Below are positions 16,019-23,906 of a DNA stretch of 63,067 nucleotides, piece after piece. The stretch spans positions 1-63,067 of the forward strand of contig JANYDS010000031.1 in assembly GCA_025363475.1 (NCBI GenBank), in the 5' to 3' direction. How positions within the stretch are numbered: the stretch's first letter is position 1; each line of letters opens with the position of its first letter. The notes beneath the pieces were generated by a model, which made no database searches, was not told the DNA's origin, and saw nothing but the letters and a program-made list of their open reading frames with translations. The DNA comes from Terriglobia bacterium. Its GTDB lineage: Bacteria; Acidobacteriota; Terriglobia; Bryobacterales; Bryobacteraceae. The position numbers and the translations under genes were made by a program.

Positions 16019-17503
16019 ATGGTCCAGGAACTGATACGTCGCGGGCAGAGGCGCTTCTTCCTTAATGAAGCACTGGGGCAATTTGCATTCGCTGCCGCTG
16101 TTACGGCGGGCGGACTTGCGCTGATGCTGGTTCTGGGCACGCGATTTTTCCAATGGTGGACGGTTATTATTCCTGCCGCCGCCGGTATTGGGGTTGGCAT
16201 CTGGCAGGTGCGGAAGCGTGCTCCGGGCAGATATGAAACGGCAGTCCGGCTGGATGAAAACGCGAGTCTGCACGATACTCTTTCGACTGCGTTTCATTAT
16301 TCCGACGGTACTGGCGTCAAGACCGGATCGGCGGAGTTTCTGGAATCGCAACGGGCTCAGGCTGAAGTAGTTGCCGGTTCGGTGAATCTGGAGACAGCGA
16401 TTCCGTTTACTTTCCCCCGCGCGGTTTATGTGATGGCCGCACTGTGTCTGGTGGCTTCGGTTCTGGTTGCGCTGCGTTTTCGCGCCGGGGCGCTGGATCT
16501 GAGCCGTCCACTGACGGAAGTGCTGTTTGAAGATCAGGCGGCGAAGGCGACGAAGAAGCAGATGGCCGCGAATACGCCTCCGGGTTCGTGGACTCAGCAG
16601 GCGGAACAGATGCTGGAACGGCTGGGGCTGAAGCCGGCGGATGACGGTCCGGTTCCCGGTGATCCGGATGCGCTGGATAAAGCGGTGGAGCAGGCGCTGA
16701 AGAAGCCGAATGGAGCGGACGGCAAATCGAGCCTCGGAAACGAGAGTGACAAAGCCGCTGCGGGCAAGGACGGCAAGCAGGGTGAGGATTCCAAGGGTGG
16801 CGACCCGATTGATGGCGCGGACAAGAGCAGCGGGGAGGCCAAGGATGGCGAGGGTTCGAGCGCTTCGCAGGGTGACCAGAATCAGAAGGGGACATCGAAC
16901 AAGGCCGATGCGAAACAGGAGAGCCTGATTTCGAAGCTGAAGGAAGCGGTGTCGAGTTTGATGTCGAAATCGAAGCCGCAGCCGGGCGGGCCAGACCAGC
17001 CGTCGCCGAACCAGAAGCCGTCGAACAGTGAACCGCAGAAGAGCGGCAAGAAGGGTGATGCGGGCCAGGGTACGCCGGAGAAGGATGGGGCTGAATCGGA
17101 CCAGACGGATCCGGATGGCGATGCGATGGGCGGGCAGAAGGGCCAGGGCAAGGAGAATTCGGCCTCGAGTCAGCGGCAGCAGCAGGAAGGCAGCGGCATT
17201 GGTGCTGAGGATGGCATTAAAGACGTTAAAGCTGCGGAACAGCTGAAGGCGATGGGCAAGATCAGCGAGATTATTGGCAAGCGTTCGGCTGCGGTATCGG
17301 GTGAGACCACGGTGGAAGTGCAGTCTGGTAATCAGCAGTTACATACGGCATATGGGAAGAGCAATGCGGCCCATGGGCAGACGGATGGAGATGTTACGCG
17401 GGACGAGATTCCTGTCGGTTTGCAGGCGTATGTGCAGCAATATTTTGCGGAAGTGCGGAAAGCGGCCGGGCCTAAGAAGGGTAGTTCACGGCCTGCGCAG
17501 TAG
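16019..17503 (+). CDS. Membrane protein with long low-complexity Gly/Lys/Asp-rich region
   Basis: 494 aa. Two N-terminal transmembrane helices (~22-42 and ~46-62: FAAAVTAGGLALMLVLG, WWTVIIPAAAGIGVGIW), a soluble stretch with a conserved-looking RYETAVRLDENASLHDTLSTA, a third helix (~138-156) and then ~220 residues of polar low-complexity sequence rich in Gly, Lys, Asp, Ser and Gln. The C-terminus (EIPVGLQAYVQQYFAEVRKA) is again ordered. The layout resembles DUF4175-like or Bat-operon membrane proteins, but I cannot assign a function. The start is fixed by GAGAGGGG. Confidence 0.7.
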   Translation: MVQELIRRGQRRFFLNEALGQFAFAAAVTAGGLALMLVLGTRFFQWWTVIIPAAAGIGVGIWQVRKRAPGRYETAVRLDENASLHDTLSTAFHYSDGTGVKTGSAEFLESQRAQAEVVAGSVNLETAIPFTFPRAVYVMAALCLVASVLVALRFRAGALDLSRPLTEVLFEDQAAKATKKQMAANTPPGSWTQQAEQMLERLGLKPADDGPVPGDPDALDKAVEQALKKPNGADGKSSLGNESDKAAAGKDGKQGEDSKGGDPIDGADKSSGEAKDGEGSSASQGDQNQKGTSNKADAKQESLISKLKEAVSSLMSKSKPQPGGPDQPSPNQKPSNSEPQKSGKKGDAGQGTPEKDGAESDQTDPDGDAMGGQKGQGKENSASSQRQQQEGSGIGAEDGIKDVKAAEQLKAMGKISEIIGKRSAAVSGETTVEVQSGNQQLHTAYGKSNAAHGQTDGDVTRDEIPVGLQAYVQQYFAEVRKAAGPKKGSSRPAQ

Positions 17504-17565
17504 TTTGGCGAAACGAAAGGTCAACGGCGTCACGCCGACAACAGGCGCAGGAGAATGACTGGGGT

Positions 17566-18666
17566 TCATTGGGGGATAAGGCCTCGCCGTTTCTCCGCTG
17601 TCATGGATTCGCGCGGATTTCGCCACGGATTTGGCCCGGATTTTTTGAGGGCCCAGTTAGTTTTGAGTATTGAGAGGCCTAGCATCAGGAAGATGGTCAG
17701 AACTGCTGCGATTGCGGTTTGACCTACGGTTAGACTGTCTTTCAATATCCAGAACGCACTGCCGTAGATCAGTTCCACGTGAACCCAGTAGACCAGCAGA
17801 CTGGCAAGGCCCATCTGACGGACCCAGCTGAAACTGCCTTCAGGCATTTGCAGATTCCAGAGCCAGGCGAACGATACCAGCATCAACACGACACCCAGCT
17901 TGATCAGAATCAGCGCGGGATGGTTCAGCCAGAAATCGGAATTGGGGTAGATGGACGCGGGCAGGAACGAGAGGGCATAGGCACTGAATGAGAGAGCTAA
18001 CCCACCCCAGGCGAACCACTGCATGCTGACGGCAATGTCTTCAAATTTCACTACCCTCAGAACGCTGCCGGCAGACATACCGAAGGCGACAAATGCCGCC
18101 CAGGGGAAAAAACCAAACGAGGCGTGATCGGGTATGAAGTAAGCGTGAAACAGGGCGGGAACCGAGGGGGAATCGAGACTCGAAACCAGGGGCCCGGCGG
18201 CGGCGATGGCGAAGCCCAGTACGGCGCACAGCCGGATTCTTTCCGTCGTTTTGAAAACCGCCATGATCGACAGAATTAGAATCGCCAGGCCCATGCAGTT
18301 CAGGATGTCGACCTTGAACAGATCGGACCGCGGGCTCTTGCCGAAGGCGAAGGCCCAAAGCTGCAGGCGGAACAGGAAAGCAGCGGCGAAGAGGAAGCCT
18401 GAACGCTTGATGGCAGAACCCCAGCGCGCAAGCGGCTGGATCTGTTTGCGCTCCTGGCTATCCATCAGAAAGGCGAAGGTTACGCCCAGAAGGAACAGGA
18501 ATACAGCCGGGGGCATACCGCCAACGAACTGGGAAACAGTGAATGGGCCGCCGTCGCGCAAGTCCTTACGAATGAATGAGTCGAAGACGTGTCCCTGAAG
18601 CATGACTATAGCTGCCAGGCCCCTTACCCAGTCGAGGTATGCAAGTCTCTGAGTCGCCGGTTTCAT
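17566..18666 (-). CDS. Multi-pass membrane acyltransferase (heparan-alpha-glucosaminide N-acetyltransferase-like / DUF1624)
   Basis: 366 aa with about ten hydrophobic helices. The N-terminal RLAYLDWVRGLAAIVMLQGHVFDSF is the signature of this superfamily (R-x-x-x-D-x-x-R-G, then a conserved His), and PPAVFLFLLGVTFAFL is the next conserved helix. Related proteins transfer acyl groups across membranes to sugars or glycans. The acceptor is unknown. It lies 12 bp downstream of nothing on its own strand and is followed by no partner; the LolA-like gene is next upstream. Confidence 0.8.
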   Translation of the reverse strand: MKPATQRLAYLDWVRGLAAIVMLQGHVFDSFIRKDLRDGGPFTVSQFVGGMPPAVFLFLLGVTFAFLMDSQERKQIQPLARWGSAIKRSGFLFAAAFLFRLQLWAFAFGKSPRSDLFKVDILNCMGLAILILSIMAVFKTTERIRLCAVLGFAIAAAGPLVSSLDSPSVPALFHAYFIPDHASFGFFPWAAFVAFGMSAGSVLRVVKFEDIAVSMQWFAWGGLALSFSAYALSFLPASIYPNSDFWLNHPALILIKLGVVLMLVSFAWLWNLQMPEGSFSWVRQMGLASLLVYWVHVELIYGSAFWILKDSLTVGQTAIAAVLTIFLMLGLSILKTNWALKKSGPNPWRNPRESMTAEKRRGLIPQ

Positions 18667-18678
18667 GGGCAGGCTGGT

Positions 18679-19353
18679 CTATAGCTGTGGGCGTTCGATC
18701 TGAACGCCTTTCGGGTAAGTGAGCTTGAGCGCCCCGTCAGAGAGGGGGGCATTCGCCTTCATTGAGGTGTAGGTGACCAGCATAAAGTCTCCGCTCGCCG
18801 AGGTAACAAAACGCTGCTGGACCGGGGCACCGGTTTCGGCGTCAATCCATAAGTCGGCCTTTTTGAGGCGCTGCAGGGCTTCTTTGGATTTGGGAATCAA
18901 CTGGAGATGGTTGGCCGGTTTACCAGCTATATTTTCGAGGCCCACCCAGGTGATTTCGTAGGCTGTCTGCAGTTCCGCGCTGGTGGCACCGAAACCGAGC
19001 AACAGAAACTGGTCGATGAGCCCGCGCTTATCGCCCACGTTGTAGATCTGAACGGTTTTGATCTTTGGATAGTAAAGGCTGACGCTGGCGCCGTCGAAGG
19101 CGACGGACTTGGCGTCGGGGCCGGTGAAAGCGATCAGGGCGCGGGTGTCGCCGGCCTTTTCGCGCTTGAACTTGATGGTGCCACTTTCGGTGGTTTCATC
19201 GTTGACGATGGCGGTGTGAACGGTGCGCTTGATATATGCAGTCATGGATTTGAACTGCGGGGCAGTCTTGTCGATACGGGCCATAACGACGCTGAGTGAC
19301 TGGGCTGCGAGCGGAATGCTCAGAGCCAGGGTCAGAGTCAGGAGTTTGCTCAC
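18679..19353 (-). CDS. LolA-like outer-membrane lipoprotein-sorting protein
   Basis: 224 aa from the GTG at 19353, which begins a signal peptide (SKLLTLTLALSIPLAAQS); an ATG at 19416 gives a longer, less plausible N-terminus. The body matches the LolA/LolB half-barrel pattern: KTAPQFKSMTAYIKRTVHT, GTIKFKREKAGDTRALIAF, YNVGDKRGLIDQFLLLGFG, ADLWIDAETGAPVQQRFV. Acidobacterial LolA-like proteins of this type probably carry lipids or lipoproteins through the periplasm. It is followed on the same strand by the acyltransferase gene. Confidence 0.8.
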   Translation of the reverse strand: MSKLLTLTLALSIPLAAQSLSVVMARIDKTAPQFKSMTAYIKRTVHTAIVNDETTESGTIKFKREKAGDTRALIAFTGPDAKSVAFDGASVSLYYPKIKTVQIYNVGDKRGLIDQFLLLGFGATSAELQTAYEITWVGLENIAGKPANHLQLIPKSKEALQRLKKADLWIDAETGAPVQQRFVTSASGDFMLVTYTSMKANAPLSDGALKLTYPKGVQIERPQL

Positions 19354-19425
19354 GTGTTTTCCGTTGGAAGCCACAATTAAACGACGGCGGGACAAGGCTG
19401 GCAGGATACGGAGCATTGCAAAAAT

Positions 19426-19779
19426 TTACGGTCGGGCGAAGGCCATGTAGCCTTTCACTTCCTGTTCAGAATCGAAGATGGGGGCGATACGGATCAGGTC
19501 CTGCGGTTTGCCGGTTCGGGTGGTGAGCAGTTTGCCCAGTTTGTCGAGGCGTTCGGCTTCGGGAATGGGTGCGACCAGTTCGGTTTCGATCCAGAAAACG
19601 GCTTCGCCCTGGGTGGAGAGGGAGGTGATTTGGCTGGCGTGCGGGATGCGTGGCTGGTCGCGGAACCATTGCCGGGGGGTGGCGAATACGAAGAGGATGA
19701 TGGCGATGCAGATGACGTCAAACTGCCAGCCGCCGCGCGGATAATCCCAGAGTATGAATCGCTTCAGGCTCGCATTCAC
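19426..19779 (-). CDS. Small membrane-anchored hypothetical protein
   Basis: 117 aa. Residues ~8-36 (ILWDYPRGGWQFDVICIAII then LFVFATP) contain one transmembrane helix preceded by a tryptophan/aromatic segment; the remainder is a soluble domain ending in DSEQEVKGYMAFARP. I do not recognise the family. It sits about 75 bp upstream of the LolA-like gene on the same strand and may be co-transcribed with it. Confidence 0.55.
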   Translation of the reverse strand: MNASLKRFILWDYPRGGWQFDVICIAIILFVFATPRQWFRDQPRIPHASQITSLSTQGEAVFWIETELVAPIPEAERLDKLGKLLTTRTGKPQDLIRIAPIFDSEQEVKGYMAFARP

Positions 19780-19783
19780 TTTT

Positions 19784-19987
19784 TCAGTGTAGCAATGGAT
19801 TAATCGAAGTTAATGGAGGCGGCAGAGGGTGAATGCGGGAACGAATGGAATCGGCGGGTTTGATGCTGGCTCCTTTTGCGCAGCCGGGGAGGGCAACCAT
19901 GCGGGCCTCTTCGGCTGTGATTCCGGGTTCGAGTCGGGTTTTCCCGGGTTTTTGTCGGGTTTCGGTGGGTTCATCCTTGGGTTCCAT
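19784..19987 (-). pseudogene. Fragment of an FAA-hydrolase-family gene (C-terminal end)
   Basis: On the minus strand 19831-19893 encodes LPGCAKGASIKPADSIRSRI, which matches STGCPKGARIKPGDSVRSRI near the C-terminus of the intact FAA hydrolase at 23016-23873. The DNA is about 80 percent identical over ~59 bp (19831-19889 against 23081-23139), counted by eye. The sequence ahead of it is Pro/Lys-rich and unrelated, and no catalytic region is present. It is in the same orientation as the intact gene 3 kb away. Confidence 0.65.
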
Positions 19988-19993
19988 TTCGCT

Positions 19994-20545
19994 GCCGGTA
20001 TCCTGTTTTCAATCACTTCGCCGGGTTCGGTGTGCATTTTGCGATTTCTTTGGGATCGGCGGGTGTGCCCCGGAAGCTGATGGTCCGTTGGTCCTTCGCC
20101 TCCGGTGCGGGTTTATGGCGCTGGCTCGGCGCGCTGTCAAGATATGCGATTTTCAAAGATCGTTGGGAGTCCGGCATGCCGGGGAGCCCGAATTTCTGAC
20201 TGGACCATAGCATGTGTCTTGGGGGAAAGCTTCTGGGGAATTGCCAGTGGAAGGATTCCGGCCCTTATTTTTCAGTGGGATGGCGATATTTTGAAGGCGT
20301 GTGACTTCCGGTTGGACGTTTTGGCGATTAACCGCTTGGCGCTCATCGTTGTCGGCTCTGGGCGCCAAGCATCACTGACGCGGGCCGAGCGCAGACCTGT
20401 CAGCGGATATGTAATGATGACGCGACCGGGTCCGAGATGCCATGCGGTTGGGAATTCAACCGGGCTCGAAGAAGTTGATAATGGATTGGGAATAGAGGGT
20501 TGGACAAGACCCTGACCGCGACATTTTCGCAATGAGGTACTTGAA
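19994..20545. other. Non-coding stretch, no feature recognised
   Basis: No frame here shows a plausible start with a conserved protein. Around 19925-19975 the DNA is periodic (GGGTTTTCCCGGGTTTTTG type), giving a Pro/Lys-rich translation on the minus strand that looks like low complexity, not a gene. Confidence 0.4.
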
Positions 20546-20841
20546 ATGAAAACCAGACTACTCAGTTTCTGATCGTTGCACCCTTTCTCCTTGCCAGTGC
20601 TGCCGATGAGGAAACTCTCTTTACGCGATCAGGTGATCCGAGAATTTCGTGTTGTCAACTATGACGAGATCGACTCTCCTCCTCCGGTGCACCAACGACT
20701 ACTCAAGCTGGGTGACGCCAAGGCAATTGTTCCCATTTTGATTTCGATAGCCGCGGCGAACGCAACGGCCCAGGAATACGAGCCTGGGGCCAGATTGCTG
20801 GTTAGCCGAGGGTTAGCCTGCCTGTTCAACCTCCGCCGCGC
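20546..20841 (+). pseudogene. Broken gene for a secreted protein
   Basis: ATG at 20546 begins MKTRLLSF and meets TGA at once; shifting frame by one base inside TTTCTGATC continues LIVAPFLLASAADEE, so together they make a normal signal peptide split by a frameshift. Further on, another frame reads REFRVVNYDEIDSPPPVHQR and LKLGDAKAIVPILISIAAAN, which looks like protein sequence but does not connect. GAGGTAC lies upstream as a ribosome site. I read this as a decayed secreted-protein gene; the family is unknown. Confidence 0.4.
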
Positions 20842-21169
20842 ATCAAGTCCCACGTTCTGCAACCTGTGCTGGCACCCCAGCCCGCCTTCGCTCTTTAACC
20901 TCAATCAGCGGTACTTTTGTGGTGAAGACCTTCGCCTGCCCTTTACTCATTCCAGGACACTTATCTTTCCATTTAGGCCCCAGGTGCGAAAGTCAGGTTA
21001 ACAACCCAAAAGAAACGAACCCTTGTTTTGTTGGCAATCTCAACCCTGAATCAAACCCGAATGCATGCGCTTCAGGACATCAAATGAGGAACAGTTGTTT
21101 AGGAATTTTCCGTACAGTCGACAATTTCAGGTAACCGAGGTGCGGCTTAACCCCGAGTTGCTTGGCGAT

Positions 21170-21214
21170 GGAACCGAGGGAGGGAACCGAGGAACCGAGG
21201 GACGGAACCGAGGG
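21170..21214 (+). repeat. Tandem GGAACCGAGG units
   Basis: GGAACCGAGG occurs at 21170, 21183, 21191 and 21204 in the same direction, with slightly variable spacing; a related GGTAACCGAGG is at 21130. The last unit is the head of the REP-like repeat described next. Confidence 0.75.
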
Positions 21215-21493
21215 ACAGACAAGATTGTCCCTTAGGCGTCGCCAGAAAGACCGTGGTGCAGAACAGCACGGGCAACAGAACGTTCCTACAACACGCGCAA
21301 CCAGATTTCGACGAAGGCATATTTGCCAGCGGGCACTCCGCCCGTTAACTTTTGAGTTCGCGCATTTGATTTGGCCCACCTGAGGAGACCGGGGATGGAA
21401 CCCTTTCCGGGATGAACAGGAGAGCGCCTTCAGAAGGTTCAGGGCATCGGGTTGCGAAAATGATGCGGACGGTCTCGTCTGTCCCTCGGTTCC
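21204..21493. repeat. REP/MITE-like element with inverted terminal repeats
   Basis: The left end (21204-21230, plus strand) starts GGAACCGAGGGACAGAC and the right end (21493-21467, minus strand) starts with the same 17 bases. Each end continues into a short hairpin: AGGGACA/TGTCCCT on the left, GGAC/GTCC on the right. The ~235 bp between have no convincing gene. A third, inverted copy lies at 22373-22400. The arrangement is that of paired REP sequences or a small non-autonomous element. Confidence 0.65.
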
Positions 21494-21517
21494 CACGTGG
21501 TTGAACGCCTCCCGCTA

Positions 21518-21931
21518 TTACCCTGCCCGGACTTCGGTCAATAGATTGGGGGGCCGGTCGAGCACCATGAGGAGTTTCACCAACGCGAGGGGCGGCTTGG
21601 TCTTCCCGTTCTCGTAGCGCGAAAACGCATTGGTGCCTCCGCCGAAGATTGAGGCCGCCTGCCGCTTGTCAAGCGCGAGTTTCTTGCGGACACGCGCGAT
21701 GAAGCCGGGATCGACAATGGAGGCGTTCACCTGCTTGTTGAACTCCAGCATCACCGCGCTGACCCGTTTCGATTCCGTCGCGCCGAGGACGCTGTCCCCG
21801 CAGGCCGGGCAGAACTCGCCGCGCACGGCCGGAATCGTGGGTGTTTCGCCTTTATAGGTGTAGGAAATATCGCGCGAGTCGCGCACAAGCTTCCGCTCTG
21901 CGCAAGAAGGGCATTTCATGGCATTGCTCAT
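21518..21931 (-). CDS. MqsA-like antitoxin (YgiT-type zinc finger + HTH)
   Basis: 137 aa. The N-terminal zinc-binding domain has MKCPSCAERK and GEFCPACGDS (two CxxC pairs), as in MqsA. The C-terminal domain is an HTH_XRE-type helix-turn-helix (ARVRKKLALDKRQAASIFGG, ALVKLLMVLD), the DNA-binding part that represses the operon. The Shine-Dalgarno AAGGAG sits about ten bases before the ATG at 21931; AAGGAGCTATAAA is tandemly duplicated there. It should be the second gene of an mqsRA pair, but the mqsR in front of it is broken. Confidence 0.88.
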   Translation of the reverse strand: MSNAMKCPSCAERKLVRDSRDISYTYKGETPTIPAVRGEFCPACGDSVLGATESKRVSAVMLEFNKQVNASIVDPGFIARVRKKLALDKRQAASIFGGGTNAFSRYENGKTKPPLALVKLLMVLDRPPNLLTEVRAG

Positions 21932-21949
21932 TTCTTTATAGCTCCTTAT

Positions 21950-22212
21950 TTATAGCTCCTTAAAGGACACGATCAGCACGTCGTCCAGGACCGTGAGCTT
22001 CAAATACACTTCGCCGGCCGGCGTCTTCGGCCGGTAGACGTCCTGCCAGACGCGGTGATCGGCATGTGTCGTCATACTCTTGTAAAAGTCTTTTGCCGTG
22101 AGTGCCGCACCGACGCGCCCCCGACGAGCGCCGAAACGGTTGTGCGGACCTTACCCGCCATAAGCATAGTCTTGACGACCGCCAGCTTACAGTGCGGCGC
22201 TAGTTTTTCCAC
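21950..22212 (-). pseudogene. Broken mqsR toxin gene
   Basis: From a GTG at 22212 the minus strand reads MEKLAPHCKLAVVKTMLMAG then KVRTTVSAL, matching the MqsR N-terminus (MEKRTPHTRLSQVKKLVNAG, QVRTTRSAL). The second half, in another frame, reads LTAKDFYKSMTTHADHRVWQ, DVYRPKTPAGEVYLKLTVLD and DVLIVSFKEL before TAA at 21950-21952, also matching MqsR. About ten codons between the halves are missing and the frame is shifted (263 bp from start to stop, not divisible by three). The toxin is therefore inactive while mqsA downstream is intact. Confidence 0.85.
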
Positions 22213-22220
22213 AAGCTACG

Positions 22221-22237
22221 TTAACCTGCCTGGTTAA
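22221..22237 (-). promoter_or_regulatory. MqsA-type operator
   Basis: TTAACC-TGCCT-GGTTAA is a near-perfect palindrome lying 9 bases upstream of the mqsR start. Read on the minus strand it is AACCAGGCAGGTT, the same AACC-N5-GGTT spacing as the 13-bp MqsA operator known from Escherichia coli (AACCTTTTAGGTT). A second half-site TTAACC lies at 22250-22255 on the same strand. Confidence 0.6.
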
Positions 22238-22372
22238 TTTTGGCAAGTTGGTTAATGAAGGGATTCCACCGGCGGTGAGACCCTGCCGGCGATCTGAAGT
22301 GGCATGCCCAGGGTGACTCGGTTCCAGTCGCCCCAGCGTTACAATTCGCTGGAATGATGGGGGACGAATCAT

Positions 22373-22400
22373 GGGGGCGGTCTTGTCTGCCCTCGGTTCC
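22373..22400 (-). repeat. Third REP-like repeat copy
   Basis: On the minus strand GGAACCGAGGGCAGACAAGA followed by CCGCCCCC, the same head as the 21204 and 21493 copies. The hairpin stem here is GGGC/GCCC instead of GGGAC/GTCC, so both arms changed together. Confidence 0.6.
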
Positions 22401-22444
22401 TTAGCAACACAGAGGGGTGCATCGCTAATACACGCGGAAGACGT

Positions 22445-22708
22445 ATGATCGGGAGTATGGCGCTGCACACGACGGAATACAGCTATACGGTGCTGTTTGA
22501 GCCGGCCGAAGAAGGCGGATTCGTTGTGACGTGTCCGGCACTTTCCGGCCTGGTGACGGAAGGCGACACTTTGGAAGAAGCGCGTGAGATGGCGCAGGAA
22601 GCAATTCATGGTTACCTGGAGAGCCTGTACAAAAATCACCTGCCGATTCCGGCTGACTGCGTACCAGTGAAGGAAGAAATCCGCGTTCTCATGCCCGAAG
22701 TGGCATGA
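22445..22708 (+). CDS. hicB: HicB-family antitoxin
   Basis: 87 aa. The partial RNase-H-like fold of HicB is clear: YSYTVLFEPAEEGGFVVTCP, ALSGLVTEGDTLEEAREMAQ, EAIHGYLESL. There is no C-terminal DNA-binding extension, as in short HicB proteins. The ATG at 22445 has GGAAG four bases upstream; 22457 is an alternative. Its stop overlaps the hicA start in ATGA. The partner toxin is interrupted by two stop codons, so this is an intact antitoxin without a functional toxin unless those stops are read through. Confidence 0.85.
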   Translation: MIGSMALHTTEYSYTVLFEPAEEGGFVVTCPALSGLVTEGDTLEEAREMAQEAIHGYLESLYKNHLPIPADCVPVKEEIRVLMPEVA

Positions 22709-22929
22709 GCAGTCACCTGCCATTTCTTAAGCCAAAGGAAGTGTTGCGGGCGCTCACCCGTGCTGGATTCAGTGTTCATCACGTTACGGGCAGCCACTAG
22801 ATTCTGAAGCACGAAAAGCAAGATTTGCGGGTAACGCTGCCGATGCATGGCAAGGATCTGAAGCGGCGCACACTGACCTAGGTCATTAAACAGGCGGGGT
22901 TGACGGTTGAGGAATTTCTGGACCTTTAA
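22705..22929 (+). pseudogene. hicA: hicA toxin gene with two in-frame amber codons
   Basis: The 74-codon frame is otherwise perfect HicA: FLKPKEVLRALTRAGFSVHH and VTGSH, TAG at codon 32, ILKHEKQDLRVTLPMHGKDL, KRRTLT, TAG at codon 59, then VIKQAGLTVEEFLDL and TAA. GSH(H/Q)I and KHGKDLKRGTL followed by a dsRBD-like helix are the family hallmarks, including the catalytic His in GSH. Gln would fit both interrupted positions, so two CAG-to-TAG changes explain it. No frameshift is present. It is ATGA-coupled to hicB. Confidence 0.85.
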
Positions 22930-23015
22930 CAGGAGGACGACGCAGACCAGAGGTCAGTCTCATCTTTGATTATGGTTCGCGTTTCGGTCATTCGTGGTTC
23001 TGACCGTGAATTTGC

Positions 23016-23873
23016 CTAGTTGAAACCGAATGGGTGGCGGCCTCCGGCCTTGGCGGTTGCGCTCAGAGTTCCTATGCCATCTATGCGGGAACGAACCGAA
23101 TCACCGGGTTTGATGCGGGCACCTTTCGGGCAGCCGGTTGAGATCACGTCGCCTGGCTGCAAGGTGAAATAGTTGCTGTGGAAAGCCACCAGATCAAGCG
23201 GCCGGGTCTTCATGTTGCGCACGAAATCGCGGGAGTGGACTGCGCCGTTATGTTCGGTGATGACCTCGAGAGCATCAAGGTCTGCAACCTCATCCGCCGT
23301 GACGATGACGGGGCCGAAACTGAAGAAGGTATCAATACTTTTGGCGCGCGTCAGGTAGCGGGGGTTCTTCCGCAGGACGTCGAGCGCGGTGAGGTCGAGG
23401 GTGGTCGTATAGCCGTAAATTACATTGGCGGCTTTGTCCGCAGGCACGAACCGGCAGCTCCGTCCGATGATCACGCCGAGTTCGCCTTCAGCATCCACAT
23501 CGTCTGAGACGTCCGGGGGCGGCAGCAGGATCTCGCCACCCGGTTGCAACATACAGGATGCGGGCTTCATGAAACTGCCCGGTTCTTCCGGCTGCACGGC
23601 ATCAATATCCTCGGCATGGGATTTGTAATTCAGGCCGATGCACCAGATCTTGGGAGGCACTTCGTAGGGCAATCGCAGTTCCACAGCATCGAGCGACAGC
23701 AGGGAAACGCCTTCGACCGGGATGTGGCGGAGGTCCTGTTGAATGATGGCGAGAACACTGTCGGCAAGGCAAAGGCCGAGCGTGGAGTTGATAGCGGGAA
23801 TGGACGCTATGCCTGCGGGAGTAAGGACACCGGCGTGGTCGAGCCCGGCCTGGCGAAAGGTAAGCAGACGCAT
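23016..23873 (-). CDS. Fumarylacetoacetate hydrolase (FAH) family protein
   Basis: 285 aa. The C-terminal ~210 residues form the FAH fold: PPKIWCIGLNYKSHAEDIDA, then the metal-binding acids in DDVDAEGELGVIIG (Glu/Glu) and TTLDLTALD (Asp), and PGDVISTGCPKGARIKPGD at the end. Family members hydrolyse or decarboxylate dioxo acids in aromatic catabolism (for example acylpyruvases, 2-hydroxyhepta-2,4-diene-1,7-dioate isomerase); the exact substrate is not visible. It is divergent from the phosphatase gene at 23907. A decayed fragment of a similar gene end is at 19831-19893. Confidence 0.88.
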   Translation of the reverse strand: MRLLTFRQAGLDHAGVLTPAGIASIPAINSTLGLCLADSVLAIIQQDLRHIPVEGVSLLSLDAVELRLPYEVPPKIWCIGLNYKSHAEDIDAVQPEEPGSFMKPASCMLQPGGEILLPPPDVSDDVDAEGELGVIIGRSCRFVPADKAANVIYGYTTTLDLTALDVLRKNPRYLTRAKSIDTFFSFGPVIVTADEVADLDALEVITEHNGAVHSRDFVRNMKTRPLDLVAFHSNYFTLQPGDVISTGCPKGARIKPGDSVRSRIDGIGTLSATAKAGGRHPFGFN

Positions 23874-23906
23874 GGGAAGACAAGGATAACAGGGGCGTCG
23901 GCGATA

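Noticed and set aside
21080-21496. Minus-strand frame of 138 codons across the REP-like element
   Set aside because: It starts in one inverted repeat and runs through the other; composition and lack of a domain argue against a gene.
22705-22929. Pyrrolysine or other recoded TAG
   Set aside because: No sign of pyrrolysine genes in the window, and Gln fits both positions; inactivation is the simpler reading, so I list it only as a question.
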